A DNA stretch of 64,000 bases from Arthrobacter globiformis (GTDB lineage: Bacteria; Actinomycetota; Actinomycetes; Actinomycetales; Micrococcaceae). Below are positions 26,271 to 35,771 of this stretch, in pieces; positions within the stretch are counted from its first letter, which is position 1, and the number at the start of each line of letters is the position of its first letter. The DNA lies in the NCBI RefSeq assembly GCF_003261175.1, contig NZ_QLNP01000063.1, positions 124,001 through 188,000 of the forward strand. Direction: 5' to 3'. The translations under genes and the position numbers were made by a program. The notes under the pieces were generated by a model. The model was not told the origin of the DNA and searched no databases. It worked only from the letters and a program-made list of their open reading frames with translations.

Positions 26271-26852
26271 TTACAGGCCCCACCGGACAATGGCAGGTGT
26301 TCTTTTGTCCCAGCCCAGGGTGCAGACTTTTGCTGTTCCCAGAATGAAGTGCCGGCCTTCTTCAGGTTCGAGTTCGAGCCAGCGGGCGGTGAGGATGCGG
26401 GAAAAGTGGCCGTGGGCCACAATCAGCACGTTGTCCAGCCCTGACTCCAGGACCCGGGCCACGATCTTGTCTGCCCGGGCAGCCACATCATGCAGCTTTT
26501 CGCCGTTGGGAACCCCGTGCGTCCAGATCAGGTAGTCGGGGTTGTCCTTGCGGATCAGGTCCGAGCTGATGCCCTCATAGTCGCCGTAGTCCCATTCCAC
26601 GGCCAGCGGTTCGTGGACGGCATCCGGAAAACCGGCGAGTTCCGCGGTGCGCCGGGCGCGGCGCAGCGGCGAGGTCAGGACCAGATCGAAATCAACGCTG
26701 TCGAGGATCCTGCGCGCCTCGACCGCCTGCTGCTCACCCTCCACCGTCAGGGGCAGGTCCGTCAGCCCGGTGTACTGGCCGCTCTTGGACCATTCGGTTT
26801 CACCGTGCCGCAGGATCCAGAGCTGGGGTCGGGCGATGTTGGCGGCGTTCAC
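26271..26852 (-). CDS. Histidine phosphatase family protein (phosphoglycerate mutase-like)
   Basis: The 193-residue protein begins QLWILRHGETEWSKSGQYTG, with the catalytic RHG motif and following Glu/Thr, and has the second motif VLIVAHGHFSRIL. It is in the size range of bacterial acid phosphatase and alpha-ribazole phosphatase-like members; the natural substrate is unknown. The GTG start overlaps the cca stop codon (GTGA), so it is translationally coupled to cca. Confidence 0.92.
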   Translation of the reverse strand: MNAANIARPQLWILRHGETEWSKSGQYTGLTDLPLTVEGEQQAVEARRILDSVDFDLVLTSPLRRARRTAELAGFPDAVHEPLAVEWDYGDYEGISSDLIRKDNPDYLIWTHGVPNGEKLHDVAARADKIVARVLESGLDNVLIVAHGHFSRILTARWLELEPEEGRHFILGTAKVCTLGWDKRTPAIVRWGL

Positions 26853-28369
26853 TTGGACTCCTCGGTTAGGGAAGATTCGACGTCGGCGGGAGAGCCGGAA
26901 GACTCGGGAGACTCAGATGTAGCAAGGGCAACGGCTTCGGGCTGCTCGGCCCACCAGGCCCGGAGCCTGGACTCGGCGTCGGCCGGGTCGAGCGGGCCGT
27001 TTTCCATCCGTTCCTCCAGCAGGAACTTGTACGCCCTGCCCACGACGGGCCCGGGCTTGAGGTCCAGCAGGGCCATGATCTCGGCGCCGTTCAGGTCCGG
27101 ACGGACCGCCTCCAGGGATTCCTGCTCGCGGAGGGCCGCAATCCGGGATTCGAGGTCATCGTAGGCAAAGGACAGGCGATCAGCTTTGCGCTGGTTGCGC
27201 GTGGTGACGTCGGAGCGGGTGAGGCGGTGAAGGCGCTCCAGCAGGGGCCCGGCGTCGGTCACGTAGCGGCGCACGGCCGAGTCGGTCCAGCCCGCGTCGC
27301 CGTAACCGTAGAAGCGCATGTGCAGTTCCACGAGGCGGGCCACTGCCTTGATGGTGTCGTTGTCGAAGCGCAGGTTCTTCATCCGCTTCGTCGTCAGTTT
27401 GGACCCCACCATGTCGTGGTGGCGGAAGCTGACCGCGCCGCCCGGTTCAAACCGGCGCGTAGCCGGCTTCCCGACGTCGTGCATCAGTGCCGCAAACCGC
27501 AGGACAAAGTCGGGGCCGGGGACGGCGCCGTCGGAATCAGTCTCCAGGGCGGCCGCCTGCTCCAGGACCTGGAGGGAGTGCTGGTAGACGTCCTTGTGGC
27601 GGTGGTGTTCGTCTGCTTCGAGCCGGAGCGCGGACACCTCGGGCAGCACGAACTCGGCGAGGCCTGTGTCCACGAGCAGGTCGATGCCCACGCGGGGATG
27701 CTGCCCGCACACGAGTTTGACCAGCTCATCGCGGACACGCTCCGCTGAGATGATGCTGATGCGCTCGGCCATCCGGGTCAGGGCGACGCGGACGTCGTCC
27801 CGCACGGACACCCCCAGCTGGGACGCAAACCGCGCCGCCCGCATCATCCGCAGGGGATCGTCCGAGAAGGATGCCTCGGGAGCGCCCGGGGTGGCCAGCA
27901 CGGAGGCGTGCAGGTCGCGGACTCCGCCGAACGGGTCCACCAGTTCCAGCGAAGGCAGCCGCAGGGCCATGGCGTTGATGGTGAAGTCGCGGCGCAGCAG
28001 GTCGTCCGTGAGGGAGGAACCAAAGGCCACCACGGGCTTCCGGGACTCGGGGTCGTAGGCTTCCGCACGGTAGGTGGTGATTTCGATCTGGAAGCCGGCC
28101 TTGCGCATGCCGATGGTTCCAAAGGCGCGGCCGATCTCCCAGAAGTTGTCCGCCCACTTCTTGATCAGCGCCACGGTCTGGTCCGGCGTCGCATCCGTCG
28201 TGAAATCGAGGTCGGGGGATGTGCGGCCCAGGAAGAGGTCCCGGACCGGGCCGCCGACGAGGGACAGCTCATGACCGGCGTCCACAAACCGCTGCCCGAG
28301 CTCCAGCACCACCGGGTCCACCTGGAAGTCAACGGTGTGAAGATCAGTCTTTTGATGTGCGTGCGCCAT
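26849..28369 (-). CDS. cca: CCA tRNA nucleotidyltransferase
   Basis: The 506-residue protein carries the class II nucleotidyltransferase signature GGPVRDLFLGR (from residue 39) followed by the catalytic pair in DLDFTTDA. The template motif region and an HD domain (FAALMHDVGKP) follow. It adds or repairs the CCA end of tRNAs, which matters here because tRNA-Ile in this window lacks an encoded CCA. The Mycobacterium tuberculosis homologue is Rv3907c, in the same position next to the NUDIX gene. The C-terminal 40 residues are a low-complexity acidic tail. Confidence 0.95.
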   Translation of the reverse strand: MAHAHQKTDLHTVDFQVDPVVLELGQRFVDAGHELSLVGGPVRDLFLGRTSPDLDFTTDATPDQTVALIKKWADNFWEIGRAFGTIGMRKAGFQIEITTYRAEAYDPESRKPVVAFGSSLTDDLLRRDFTINAMALRLPSLELVDPFGGVRDLHASVLATPGAPEASFSDDPLRMMRAARFASQLGVSVRDDVRVALTRMAERISIISAERVRDELVKLVCGQHPRVGIDLLVDTGLAEFVLPEVSALRLEADEHHRHKDVYQHSLQVLEQAAALETDSDGAVPGPDFVLRFAALMHDVGKPATRRFEPGGAVSFRHHDMVGSKLTTKRMKNLRFDNDTIKAVARLVELHMRFYGYGDAGWTDSAVRRYVTDAGPLLERLHRLTRSDVTTRNQRKADRLSFAYDDLESRIAALREQESLEAVRPDLNGAEIMALLDLKPGPVVGRAYKFLLEERMENGPLDPADAESRLRAWWAEQPEAVALATSESPESSGSPADVESSLTEESK

Positions 28370-28516
28370 AGTTACTTAAGCTTGTCAGAAAACCAACCCC
28401 CACCGCACCAAATCCCGTCATTGTGCGACGGCGCCGGCAAAGCGCGTCACATGCAGTCCACCCGGAAGCCATGTCCCGGTCATCACGGCGGGGCAAGAGT
28501 CGTTAGAGTGGACTGC

Positions 28517-29065
28517 ATGGCCCATCCAGTACCGAGCGCTCCCGGCAGGAGGACGAACCCACCGTTGCCGTCGGCAATCGGTGCCCACGTCGCGCCTGCA
28601 CCGCACTCGGCCCCGGCCTCGCTCCCCACCGTCGAGGAGGTCTCCGCCGGCGGCGTCGTGGTGGACACGTCCGACGACGAACTGAGGGTAGCGATTATTG
28701 CCCGCCTTAACAGGGGCGGACGGCTGGAGTGGTGCCTGCCCAAGGGCCACCCCGAGGGCCGGGAGAACAACGAGGAAGCCGCGGTCCGTGAGATTGCCGA
28801 GGAAACCGGCATCGACGGTGACATTCTGGCCCCGCTGGGCAGTATCGATTACTGGTTTACCGTCAGCGGGCACCGCGTGCACAAGACGGTGCACCACTAC
28901 CTGCTGCGCGCCACCGGCGGTGAACTCACCATCGAAAACGATCCTGACAAGGAAGCGGTTGATGTTGCCTGGGTTCCCATCCACGAGCTTGCCCGCAAGC
29001 TTTCGTTCCCCAATGAACGCCGCATCGCCGACCTGGCACGCGAAGTCCTTCCCGAGCACCTCTGA
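28517..29065 (+). CDS. NUDIX hydrolase
   Basis: The 182-residue protein has a Pro/Ala-rich N-terminus (about 40 residues) and then a complete Nudix box at 77-99: GHPEGRENNEEAAVREIAEE with TGI following. It resembles Rv3908 of M. tuberculosis, which sits at the same locus upstream of mviN. Substrate is not determined (nucleotide derivative). It is divergent from cca; the 147 bp between them hold both promoters. The ATG at 28517 is the best-placed start before the conserved domain. Confidence 0.9.
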   Translation: MAHPVPSAPGRRTNPPLPSAIGAHVAPAPHSAPASLPTVEEVSAGGVVVDTSDDELRVAIIARLNRGGRLEWCLPKGHPEGRENNEEAAVREIAEETGIDGDILAPLGSIDYWFTVSGHRVHKTVHHYLLRATGGELTIENDPDKEAVDVAWVPIHELARKLSFPNERRIADLAREVLPEHL

Positions 29066-29128
29066 CCGTCCGGCAATGCCTGCCGGGTACCCCCTTGCGT
29101 GCCGCAATATCAGCGCCCGGGTGAGACG

Positions 29129-31252
29129 ATGAAGACGATGTCAGCAGCCAATCCGTCCTCCGACCAGCCCGCGCAGCCGGGCGAAACACCGCCCGGTGTA
29201 GCGCCCGCCAGCGAGGCAGCCTCCAGTGCAGTGCAGCCCGGCGAGGCCCGTTCCAGCGCCATCATGGCCGCCGGGACGCTGGTGTCCCGTGTGCTGGGTT
29301 TCGGCAAGACCTGGATGCTGGGCTGGGCGCTGGGCCTGGGCTCGACTGTTAATGACACGTTCATCAACGCTAACAACCTGCCAAACCTGATCTTCCTGCT
29401 CGTGGCCGGCGGCGTATTCAATGCCGTGCTGGTCCCGCAGATCATCAAAGCCAGCAAGGCACCCGACAGGGGAGCGGACTACATCAGCAGGCTGCTCACG
29501 CTGGCAGTTCTCGTGCTTCTGTCCCTGACGTTGCTGGTGACGCTGTTTGCGCCGGTTGTCATCGAACTCACCACGCAGGGCTACTCGCCGCAGCAAAAGG
29601 CACTCGCTGTTACCTTCGCCTTCTGGTGCCTGCCGCAGATCTTCTTCTATGGCCTCTACGCGCTGCTGACGCAGGTACTGAATGCCAACGGTGCCTTCGG
29701 CCCGGCCATGTGGGCGCCCATCCTGAACAACATCGTGGCCATTGCCGGCCTTGGCATGTTCATCTGGATCTTCGGTACGAACAATGTCAACCCGCATTCG
29801 CTGGATAACTGGGGTGCGTCCCAGACGTTCTTCGTCGCGGGGTTCTCCACCATCGGCGTCCTCTCCCAGACGGCCATCCTTCTGATCCCGGTATTCCGGC
29901 TGAAGCTGGGGCTGCGCCCGCGCTTTGGCTGGCGTGGGGTGGGGCTGGGCCATGCCGCGCGACTAAGCGTTTGGACACTTCTGACCGCAGCTGCCGGGCA
30001 GCTCGCGTTCCTGTACGTCATGCGCATCGCCACCATCCCCGGAGCCGAGAGGCTCCGGCTGCAGGAGGCCGGCGACCCCGCCGGCGACATGCTTCCGGGT
30101 AACGCGGTCCTGGAAGTGGCAAGCCAGCTGTACCTGCTCCCGCACTCGATCATCGCGCTCTCCCTGGCCACCGTGCTGTTCAACCGGATGACCCGCGCAT
30201 CGCAGGACGGCAACCGTGCGGAGCTCCGCGAAGCCCTGTCGCACGGGCTGCGGACCATGGCGGTGGCAACGGTGTTCGGTGCGCTGGCGCTGTTCGCCCT
30301 CGCCGGGCCTTTGGGCATGTTCTTCTCCGGCGGTGCCCGCACCGACGGCGTGATGCTGGCGCAGACCCTTACCATCCTGGCGCTCAGCACCCCGTTCATG
30401 AGCGCCAACTTCATGATGTCCCGGGTCTTCTACGCCAATGAGGACGCGCGCACGCCGTTCTACATCCAGCTGGTGCTGGCCCTGGTCAATGTGGTGGCCG
30501 CGTTCTTCATTCAGTTCCTGCCGTTCGACCAGATCATTTTCGCCATCGCCGTCCTTTACACCGCAGGAAACGTCCTCTCGGTGGTCGTCTCTGCCATCTT
30601 CCTGCGCCGCCTGCTGGGCCACTTGGACGGTCCGCGGATCATCAGCTCATACATCCGTATGGGCTACGCGGCCCTCGGCTCGGCCATCGCGGGTGTCGGT
30701 GCGCTGTGGCTTATGGGCAGCTACAGCCCGGTGGGTTTCGCCTGGAGCAGCCGGCCCGCCGCCTTGGCGACCATCATCGTCGTCGGGCCTGTGATGCTGG
30801 CGGTGTACCTGCTGCTGCTGAAGCTGTTCCGTGTCACCGAGCTGCGCGATCTTCTGCGGCCGCTGCTGGGGCGGCTGGGCCGCGGTACCGGCGCGGATTC
30901 CGGTGCACCGGCGGCTGCTCCCGCTGCCACTGGCCCTTCGGCAGCCGGAGCGTCCTCTGGCACTGCTGCACTGCGGCGTCCGAGGCCGGAACGCGCCACG
31001 GTCTCGTCGGACACCGGCCTGATTCCCCGGATTTCCGGCGAGTTCGATTCCGCCTCCTTCCGCGCAGGGCCCGCCCCGCAGCCGGAACCGGAAGATTACG
31101 ACGACGCCGCTTACCTTCCTGAGGAGGACGTCCCGGGGACGGCCCGCGGGAACGCCCTGCGCGGGGAAATCCCGCTCCCGGGCCGCCGAACCTACCAGGG
31201 ATCCCCCGGCCATAACCCCCACTTCCCGTCACGGCGGAGGAAGAAAAAGTAG
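29129..31252 (+). CDS. murJ: Lipid II flippase MurJ
   Basis: The protein is about 707 residues, with fourteen hydrophobic segments in the first 560 and family landmarks such as SRVLGFGKTWMLGWALGLGS, NNLPNLIFLLVAGGVFNAVL and SRVFYANEDARTPF. MurJ moves lipid II across the membrane for peptidoglycan synthesis. The last 150 residues are a cytoplasmic, disordered Pro/Ala-rich tail ending SRRRKKK. An alternative ATG at 29138 is equally possible. Unlike M. tuberculosis MviN, the pseudokinase and extracytoplasmic domains are not fused here; they are in the next gene. Confidence 0.93.
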   Translation: MKTMSAANPSSDQPAQPGETPPGVAPASEAASSAVQPGEARSSAIMAAGTLVSRVLGFGKTWMLGWALGLGSTVNDTFINANNLPNLIFLLVAGGVFNAVLVPQIIKASKAPDRGADYISRLLTLAVLVLLSLTLLVTLFAPVVIELTTQGYSPQQKALAVTFAFWCLPQIFFYGLYALLTQVLNANGAFGPAMWAPILNNIVAIAGLGMFIWIFGTNNVNPHSLDNWGASQTFFVAGFSTIGVLSQTAILLIPVFRLKLGLRPRFGWRGVGLGHAARLSVWTLLTAAAGQLAFLYVMRIATIPGAERLRLQEAGDPAGDMLPGNAVLEVASQLYLLPHSIIALSLATVLFNRMTRASQDGNRAELREALSHGLRTMAVATVFGALALFALAGPLGMFFSGGARTDGVMLAQTLTILALSTPFMSANFMMSRVFYANEDARTPFYIQLVLALVNVVAAFFIQFLPFDQIIFAIAVLYTAGNVLSVVVSAIFLRRLLGHLDGPRIISSYIRMGYAALGSAIAGVGALWLMGSYSPVGFAWSSRPAALATIIVVGPVMLAVYLLLLKLFRVTELRDLLRPLLGRLGRGTGADSGAPAAAPAATGPSAAGASSGTAALRRPRPERATVSSDTGLIPRISGEFDSASFRAGPAPQPEPEDYDDAAYLPEEDVPGTARGNALRGEIPLPGRRTYQGSPGHNPHFPSRRRKKK

Positions 31253-31424
31253 CCCGGCAGAGAGCCGGTCAGCCCCGTCTTCCGCGGCCGTTGCACAGCA
31301 TCGGCTAGGATCGAGGGGGAACAAAGGTAGTTGCAGACCACGGGTCCGCCGGCGCGCCGGAGGCCTTTCAGGGCGATGCATCGCCAGGGCCAGAAGCATT
31401 TCCCGGACAGGCTAGGAGGAACAC

Positions 31425-33149
31425 GTGTCCCACCCGATCGATGTCGGATCAGTACTTGGTGGCCGCTACAAGGTCACGGCCACTGTGCTGAGCTCGCATG
31501 ACCAGGATCTGGTGCTGGACGGTGTGGACCAGGTGCTGAACCGTTCGGTCAGCATCCTGGTGGCCGGCCCGTACAACGCCGACCAGGTGGCTCAAAGTGC
31601 CCGCGAAGTTGCCACGGGGGAGCGCCCCGGGAACGTGCAGATCTTGGACCTTGGTGTCAGCGACGCCACGACCTATCTGATCACCAACCACACCTCCGCG
31701 GCTGACCTGCTGGACCTTGTGGTTGCCTCCAACCCGCCCTACGTGGAGCCCTTCTTCACGGACACCCTGGGCAGCGAGATCTTCGGCCAGGCGCGCTCCC
31801 ACGAACCCGAAACCTACGACGAAGACGACGAGGTCGAAGCCGGGTACATCAACTACAGCGAAGGCCAGTCCGGGCCGGGCGGGCAGTACCCTGCCACCGC
31901 CCCGGCCCCTGCCGGCGGCCGGTCCACCCACGGGGCAGCGGCTCCGCAGGGCCGCGGGCAGCAGGCTCCTGCGCAGGCACCCGCAGCGCCAGTCCGGAAG
32001 GCTCCCGTTGTGCCGCCGCTTCCGATTGCCCGCCCCGTAGCGGGGCCGGCAGCGGGTGCGGCTGGTGCGGCAGCAGCTGGTGCGGCTGGTTCGCGGGGAA
32101 ACCGGCAGGGCGTCCCGGAAACCACTGCGCCGCAGCCGGTTCAGCCGGACAGAGGCTACGAGCAGGACGCCGGCCGCGAGTCCGTCCAGCACGACAACGT
32201 TGAGCAGGCGCTCCTGCACCGCGACAACAACCGTTCCGGAAGCGCCCCGCGCGGTGCGGCCGGTGCCGGTGCGGCGGCAGCAGGTTCCGCGGGGGCTTCC
32301 GGCGACGGCCGCGGCTCATCCAAGGTGTCGCTGTGGTCCGAGAACGACTATGACTACGCCCCCGAAGACGGGTATGACGACGAGGGCGGCGACGCGCACG
32401 AGCCGGACCGCCGTGCAGGCAATTTCCCTCCCGTCGCCCGCACCGGCACTGCTCCCGCAGCCGACTATTACGACGATGAAGACGACGAGCCGCAGAAGGA
32501 GCCGCGTTCCATGCGTTGGCTCGTTGGTGGCCTTCTCGCGGCCGTCCTGATCGTCGGACTTATCTTTGCCGTGACCAACCTCGGCAGCCTCTTCAAGAGT
32601 GCACCGCAATCGGAAGCAACCCCCGGAGCCACCGCCCCGCCGTCGGCTGCCACCCAGCCGAGTACCGGTACGCCGGCCCAAAGCACCGCTCCGGCGGCAG
32701 GGCCGCCGGCCATCGAGGGGATCACCCGCCAGGGCAACTTTGATTTCGCTTCGACGTACGACGGCGACCTCGGCAAGGCGTCGGACGGAAACGCGGCGAG
32801 CTACTGGTCAGACATGGAGTTTGCCACCGAGGACTGGGGCGGCCTTGCCCCCGAGGGTGTCCCCCTGGTGGTCAAGCTCAAGACCCCTTCCAAGGTCTCC
32901 TCGATCACCCTGAACCAGTTGGGCGCCTCGGGCGGAAACATCACGGTCTTCACCAACGACCGCCCCTCGCTGGACGGTGCAAAACAGGTGGGAACCAACA
33001 GCTTCACCTCGCCTGACCTCACCATGCCTCTGGCCGAACCGGTAACTGCCCAGTACGTCATCGTCTCGATCAAGAACCTGCCCAAGCTCGCAGCCCCGAA
33101 GACCCGCTTTGGCTACGGCCTGCGGCTCGCGGAGATCAAGGTCCAGTAG
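31425..33149 (+). CDS. Membrane protein with kinase-like N-terminus and discoidin-like C-terminus (MviN C-terminal half equivalent)
   Basis: The 574-residue protein starts DVGSVLGGRYKVTATVLSSH, like a Ser/Thr kinase glycine loop, but the catalytic HRD and DFG motifs are missing and only about 100 residues of kinase-like sequence remain. A 230-residue disordered region rich in Ala, Gly, Pro and Arg follows, then a single membrane helix (about 365-385, MRWLVGGLLAAVLIVGLIFA). The extracytoplasmic C-terminus is a discoidin/NPCBM-like domain (ASDGNAASYWSDM). GTG 31425 has an AGGAGG site. The plan matches the C-terminal part of M. tuberculosis MviN, a pseudokinase that binds FhaA. Confidence 0.75.
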   Translation: MSHPIDVGSVLGGRYKVTATVLSSHDQDLVLDGVDQVLNRSVSILVAGPYNADQVAQSAREVATGERPGNVQILDLGVSDATTYLITNHTSAADLLDLVVASNPPYVEPFFTDTLGSEIFGQARSHEPETYDEDDEVEAGYINYSEGQSGPGGQYPATAPAPAGGRSTHGAAAPQGRGQQAPAQAPAAPVRKAPVVPPLPIARPVAGPAAGAAGAAAAGAAGSRGNRQGVPETTAPQPVQPDRGYEQDAGRESVQHDNVEQALLHRDNNRSGSAPRGAAGAGAAAAGSAGASGDGRGSSKVSLWSENDYDYAPEDGYDDEGGDAHEPDRRAGNFPPVARTGTAPAADYYDDEDDEPQKEPRSMRWLVGGLLAAVLIVGLIFAVTNLGSLFKSAPQSEATPGATAPPSAATQPSTGTPAQSTAPAAGPPAIEGITRQGNFDFASTYDGDLGKASDGNAASYWSDMEFATEDWGGLAPEGVPLVVKLKTPSKVSSITLNQLGASGGNITVFTNDRPSLDGAKQVGTNSFTSPDLTMPLAEPVTAQYVIVSIKNLPKLAAPKTRFGYGLRLAEIKVQ

Positions 33150-33409
33150 AGGACACTGCCCAATAGGGCACAGCCCTAAGTAGCGGATACTGCCGTTCAG
33201 CGGCCACGTTCCTCCAGGGCGTAACGGGCATGCCCTGGATGGCCGGAGACGGTACCCTTGTGGAAAGTCCCGTGGCGGTGTTCTCGTGCAGGCACGGGCG
33301 TTTTTGGCTGCCTGCAAACACGTTTGGAATATTCCACACTGCCAATCAGTTGTGCCATGTGGCCGGCCGGAAGGCTGGCGCATCGACAAAGGAAGAGGTT
33401 CACCGTTCA

Positions 33410-34366
33410 GTGAGCACCGCAGAAAACAGCGCGTCAGAAGTACGTGATGTCATCATCGTCGGCTCCGGCCCCGCAGGCTACACGGCCGCCGTGTACACGG
33501 CCCGTGCCAACCTGAAGCCGCTGCTTCTGGCTGGCTCCGTCACCGCGGGCGGTGAGCTCATGAACACCACCGACGTCGAGAACTACCCCGGCTTCCCAGA
33601 GGGCATCATGGGACCTGACCTCATGGAGAACTTCGAAAAGCAGGCTGCGCGCTTCGGCACCGAAATCCAGTTTGAGGACGTCACCGCCCTGGATCTCGAC
33701 GGCGACATCAAGACCGTCACCATCGCAACGGGGGAGACCTTCCGCTCCCGCGCCATCATTCTGTCCACCGGCTCGGCGTACCGCGAACTCGGCCTGGCCA
33801 ATGAAAAGCGGCTTTCAGGCCACGGCGTCAGCTGGTGCGCAACCTGCGACGGTTTCTTCTTCAAGGACCAGGACATCGCAGTGATCGGCGGCGGCGACTC
33901 GGCCATGGAAGAAGCGCTCTTCCTCACCAAGTTCGCCAAGTCCGTGACGGTGGTCCACCGCCGCGACACGCTGAAGGCCTCCAAGATCATGGCAGACCGA
34001 GCACAGGCCCACGAGAAGATCAACTTCGTGTGGAACACCGCCGTCGATGACGTCCTCGGCGGAGACAAAGTCACCGGCCTGAAGCTGAAGAACCTGGTCG
34101 ACGGCACCGAGTCCGAACTTGACGTGACCGGAGTTTTCGTGGCTATCGGCAACGATCCGCGCACCGAACTCGTCAAGGACAGCCTGGAGATCACGGACGC
34201 CGGGACCATTGCCGTCGAGGGCCGCAGCTCCCGCACCAGCATCAAGGGCGTCTTCGCCGCCGGCGACGTTGTGGACCCGACCTACCGCCAGGCGATCACC
34301 GCGTCAGGCTCCGGCTGTGTCGCAGCGATCGATGTTGAGCACTACCTCGCAGACCTTCACGCCTAA
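33410..34366 (+). CDS. trxB: Thioredoxin-disulfide reductase
   Basis: The 318-residue protein has the FAD motif VGSGPAGYTAAVYTARA, the redox centre WCATC (Cys143 and Cys146) and the NADPH motif VIGGGDSAMEEALFL, in the normal order. It closes with GVFAAGDVVDPTYRQAITASG. It reduces TrxA, encoded 38 bp downstream. The GTG at 33410 is chosen because the conserved N-terminus starts there; longer readings from 33230 lack homology. This trxB-trxA pair is at the same locus in mycobacteria. Confidence 0.97.
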   Translation: MSTAENSASEVRDVIIVGSGPAGYTAAVYTARANLKPLLLAGSVTAGGELMNTTDVENYPGFPEGIMGPDLMENFEKQAARFGTEIQFEDVTALDLDGDIKTVTIATGETFRSRAIILSTGSAYRELGLANEKRLSGHGVSWCATCDGFFFKDQDIAVIGGGDSAMEEALFLTKFAKSVTVVHRRDTLKASKIMADRAQAHEKINFVWNTAVDDVLGGDKVTGLKLKNLVDGTESELDVTGVFVAIGNDPRTELVKDSLEITDAGTIAVEGRSSRTSIKGVFAAGDVVDPTYRQAITASGSGCVAAIDVEHYLADLHA

Positions 34367-34404
34367 CCGGCGCTGAGAACCATTCGAAGAGAGAGACAAG
34401 GGTT

Positions 34405-34731
34405 ATGAGCAACGCAAAAGACGTAACAGACGCAAGTTTCAGCAGTGACGTACTCGCCGCCGACAAGCCGGTAATCGTTGACTTCTGGGCCGAATGGTGC
34501 GGTCCGTGCCGGAAGCTGGGTCCCATCCTTGATGAGATCTCCGTTGAGTATGGCGAGAAGGTCAATGTCGTCAAGGTGAACGTTGATGACAACCCTGCCA
34601 TCGCCGCCGAGTACGGCATCACCTCCATTCCTGCCGTGTACCTGTTCCAGGGCGGCGAAGTGAAGAGCACTGTCATCGGTGCCAAGCCGAAGCAGTTCTT
34701 CGAAAAGGAGTTCGCGGACGTCCTGTCCTAA
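34405..34731 (+). CDS. trxA: Thioredoxin
   Basis: The 108-residue protein is a standard thioredoxin, with the active site WCGPC at 31-35, the buried Asp at 26 (VDFWAEWCGP) and the cis-Pro in SIPAVYLF. It donates electrons to cytosolic disulfide substrates and is recharged by TrxB. A GAGAGA-type site lies before the ATG, and a strong terminator follows at 34789-34827. Confidence 0.98.
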   Translation: MSNAKDVTDASFSSDVLAADKPVIVDFWAEWCGPCRKLGPILDEISVEYGEKVNVVKVNVDDNPAIAAEYGITSIPAVYLFQGGEVKSTVIGAKPKQFFEKEFADVLS

Positions 34732-34788
34732 GGCCAGACGCCGGACGGGGAACCTGATCGGGAACGCTGGTCAGGGTTCCGCCCAAAG

Positions 34789-34827
34789 GGTGGCCATTAC
34801 TCCAAGGGGAGTGGTGGCCACCTTTTT
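34789..34827 (+). terminator. Intrinsic terminator of trxB-trxA
   Basis: GGTGGCCA (34789-34796) pairs with TGGCCACC (34815-34822), and an inner stem ACTCC (34799-34803) pairs with GGAGT (34808-34812) around an AAGG loop. TTTTT follows immediately. The gap of almost 6 kb without genes begins here. Confidence 0.93.
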
Positions 34828-35264
34828 GTTCCTCAGGTATTTCTCGGTGACGAAGTAACCATGGGCCCCGCTCCTTCTGTAAGGCATCTTGGGCAAGGTG
34901 CCCAAGGCCACTGCACGGCCGGGCAAGCTCCGGGTACAGTCGACTCGCCAGTCACCGGAGGCCACCGCCACCCTCTGGCCCATCATTCGCCGCGTCTAGG
35001 GTCCTCCATTGCGCCAGCGCCTTCCGCTGCGGGCTGTCAGGCGACGGAAGGAAACCTTTCGCGGTCTCGTTCACAGCAGTTCCTCGCCGAGAATCCCTCA
35101 GACATCCGCGTTCGCGCTTCATGCTTCCTGCGCACCCACCGCCGCCAACCGCGGCTTATCGCGCCGCGCTCGATCCGGATTCGGGGGACTCGACGAAGGC
35201 ACACTACCCGCCCCAGTGCGAACTGCCAGGCTCCTGCCTGGGACACGCCGCCCCAGAGGACGAT

Positions 35265-35278
35265 GTTTCACGTGAAAC
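35265..35278. promoter_or_regulatory. parS site 1
   Basis: Perfect GTTTCACGTGAAAC palindrome, the core of the bacterial parS consensus bound by ParB. It is the site farthest from parB. Confidence 0.93.
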
Positions 35279-35757
35279 CAGCCGCACCTCCGGGCCCCCT
35301 GAGGCGGGTGCCACACCACGTCCACAAGAGCACAGGATGAACATTACAGTCTGCGCTGTCGACACTCTCGTTGCTCAAACTGGCGAAATCCGCTGTTCAG
35401 CAGGGCAGCATGGACGAGCACTAGCGCACGGGGAAATGCCAGGTACGCGTCACTGTCTAAGCCACCCGGGCGGATTGAATAGACCGTGACAGGGGTTGTC
35501 ATTGCACAAGCGCTGGGAAGACAACTGTGTCTGCCCCCGCCGCCCGCTGGGGGTACGACATCAGTGCGTACAGAAGTACCCAGTAGTTACCCTGTGAGCT
35601 CTCGAATCACTCTCCAGTTGAGCGATACCACGCGGTGGCCCTTGGGCCGCGTTCGCTGGACGAGCACTACGCTCGAGCGTCATCTAGAGCCGCAACCGCA
35701 TGCGCGCCGAGGCATCCCACGAGCGTCCTCAGTAAGGGGATGCCACGCAGTGCACTT

Positions 35758-35771
35758 GTTTCACGTGAAAC
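35758..35771. promoter_or_regulatory. parS site 2
   Basis: Perfect 14-bp core, here extended to the full 16-bp consensus with T at 35757 and A at 35772. Confidence 0.95.

Noticed and set aside
34861-35340. Open frame of 159 codons after the trxA terminator
   Set aside because: No start signal or homology, and it overlaps the first parS site near its end.
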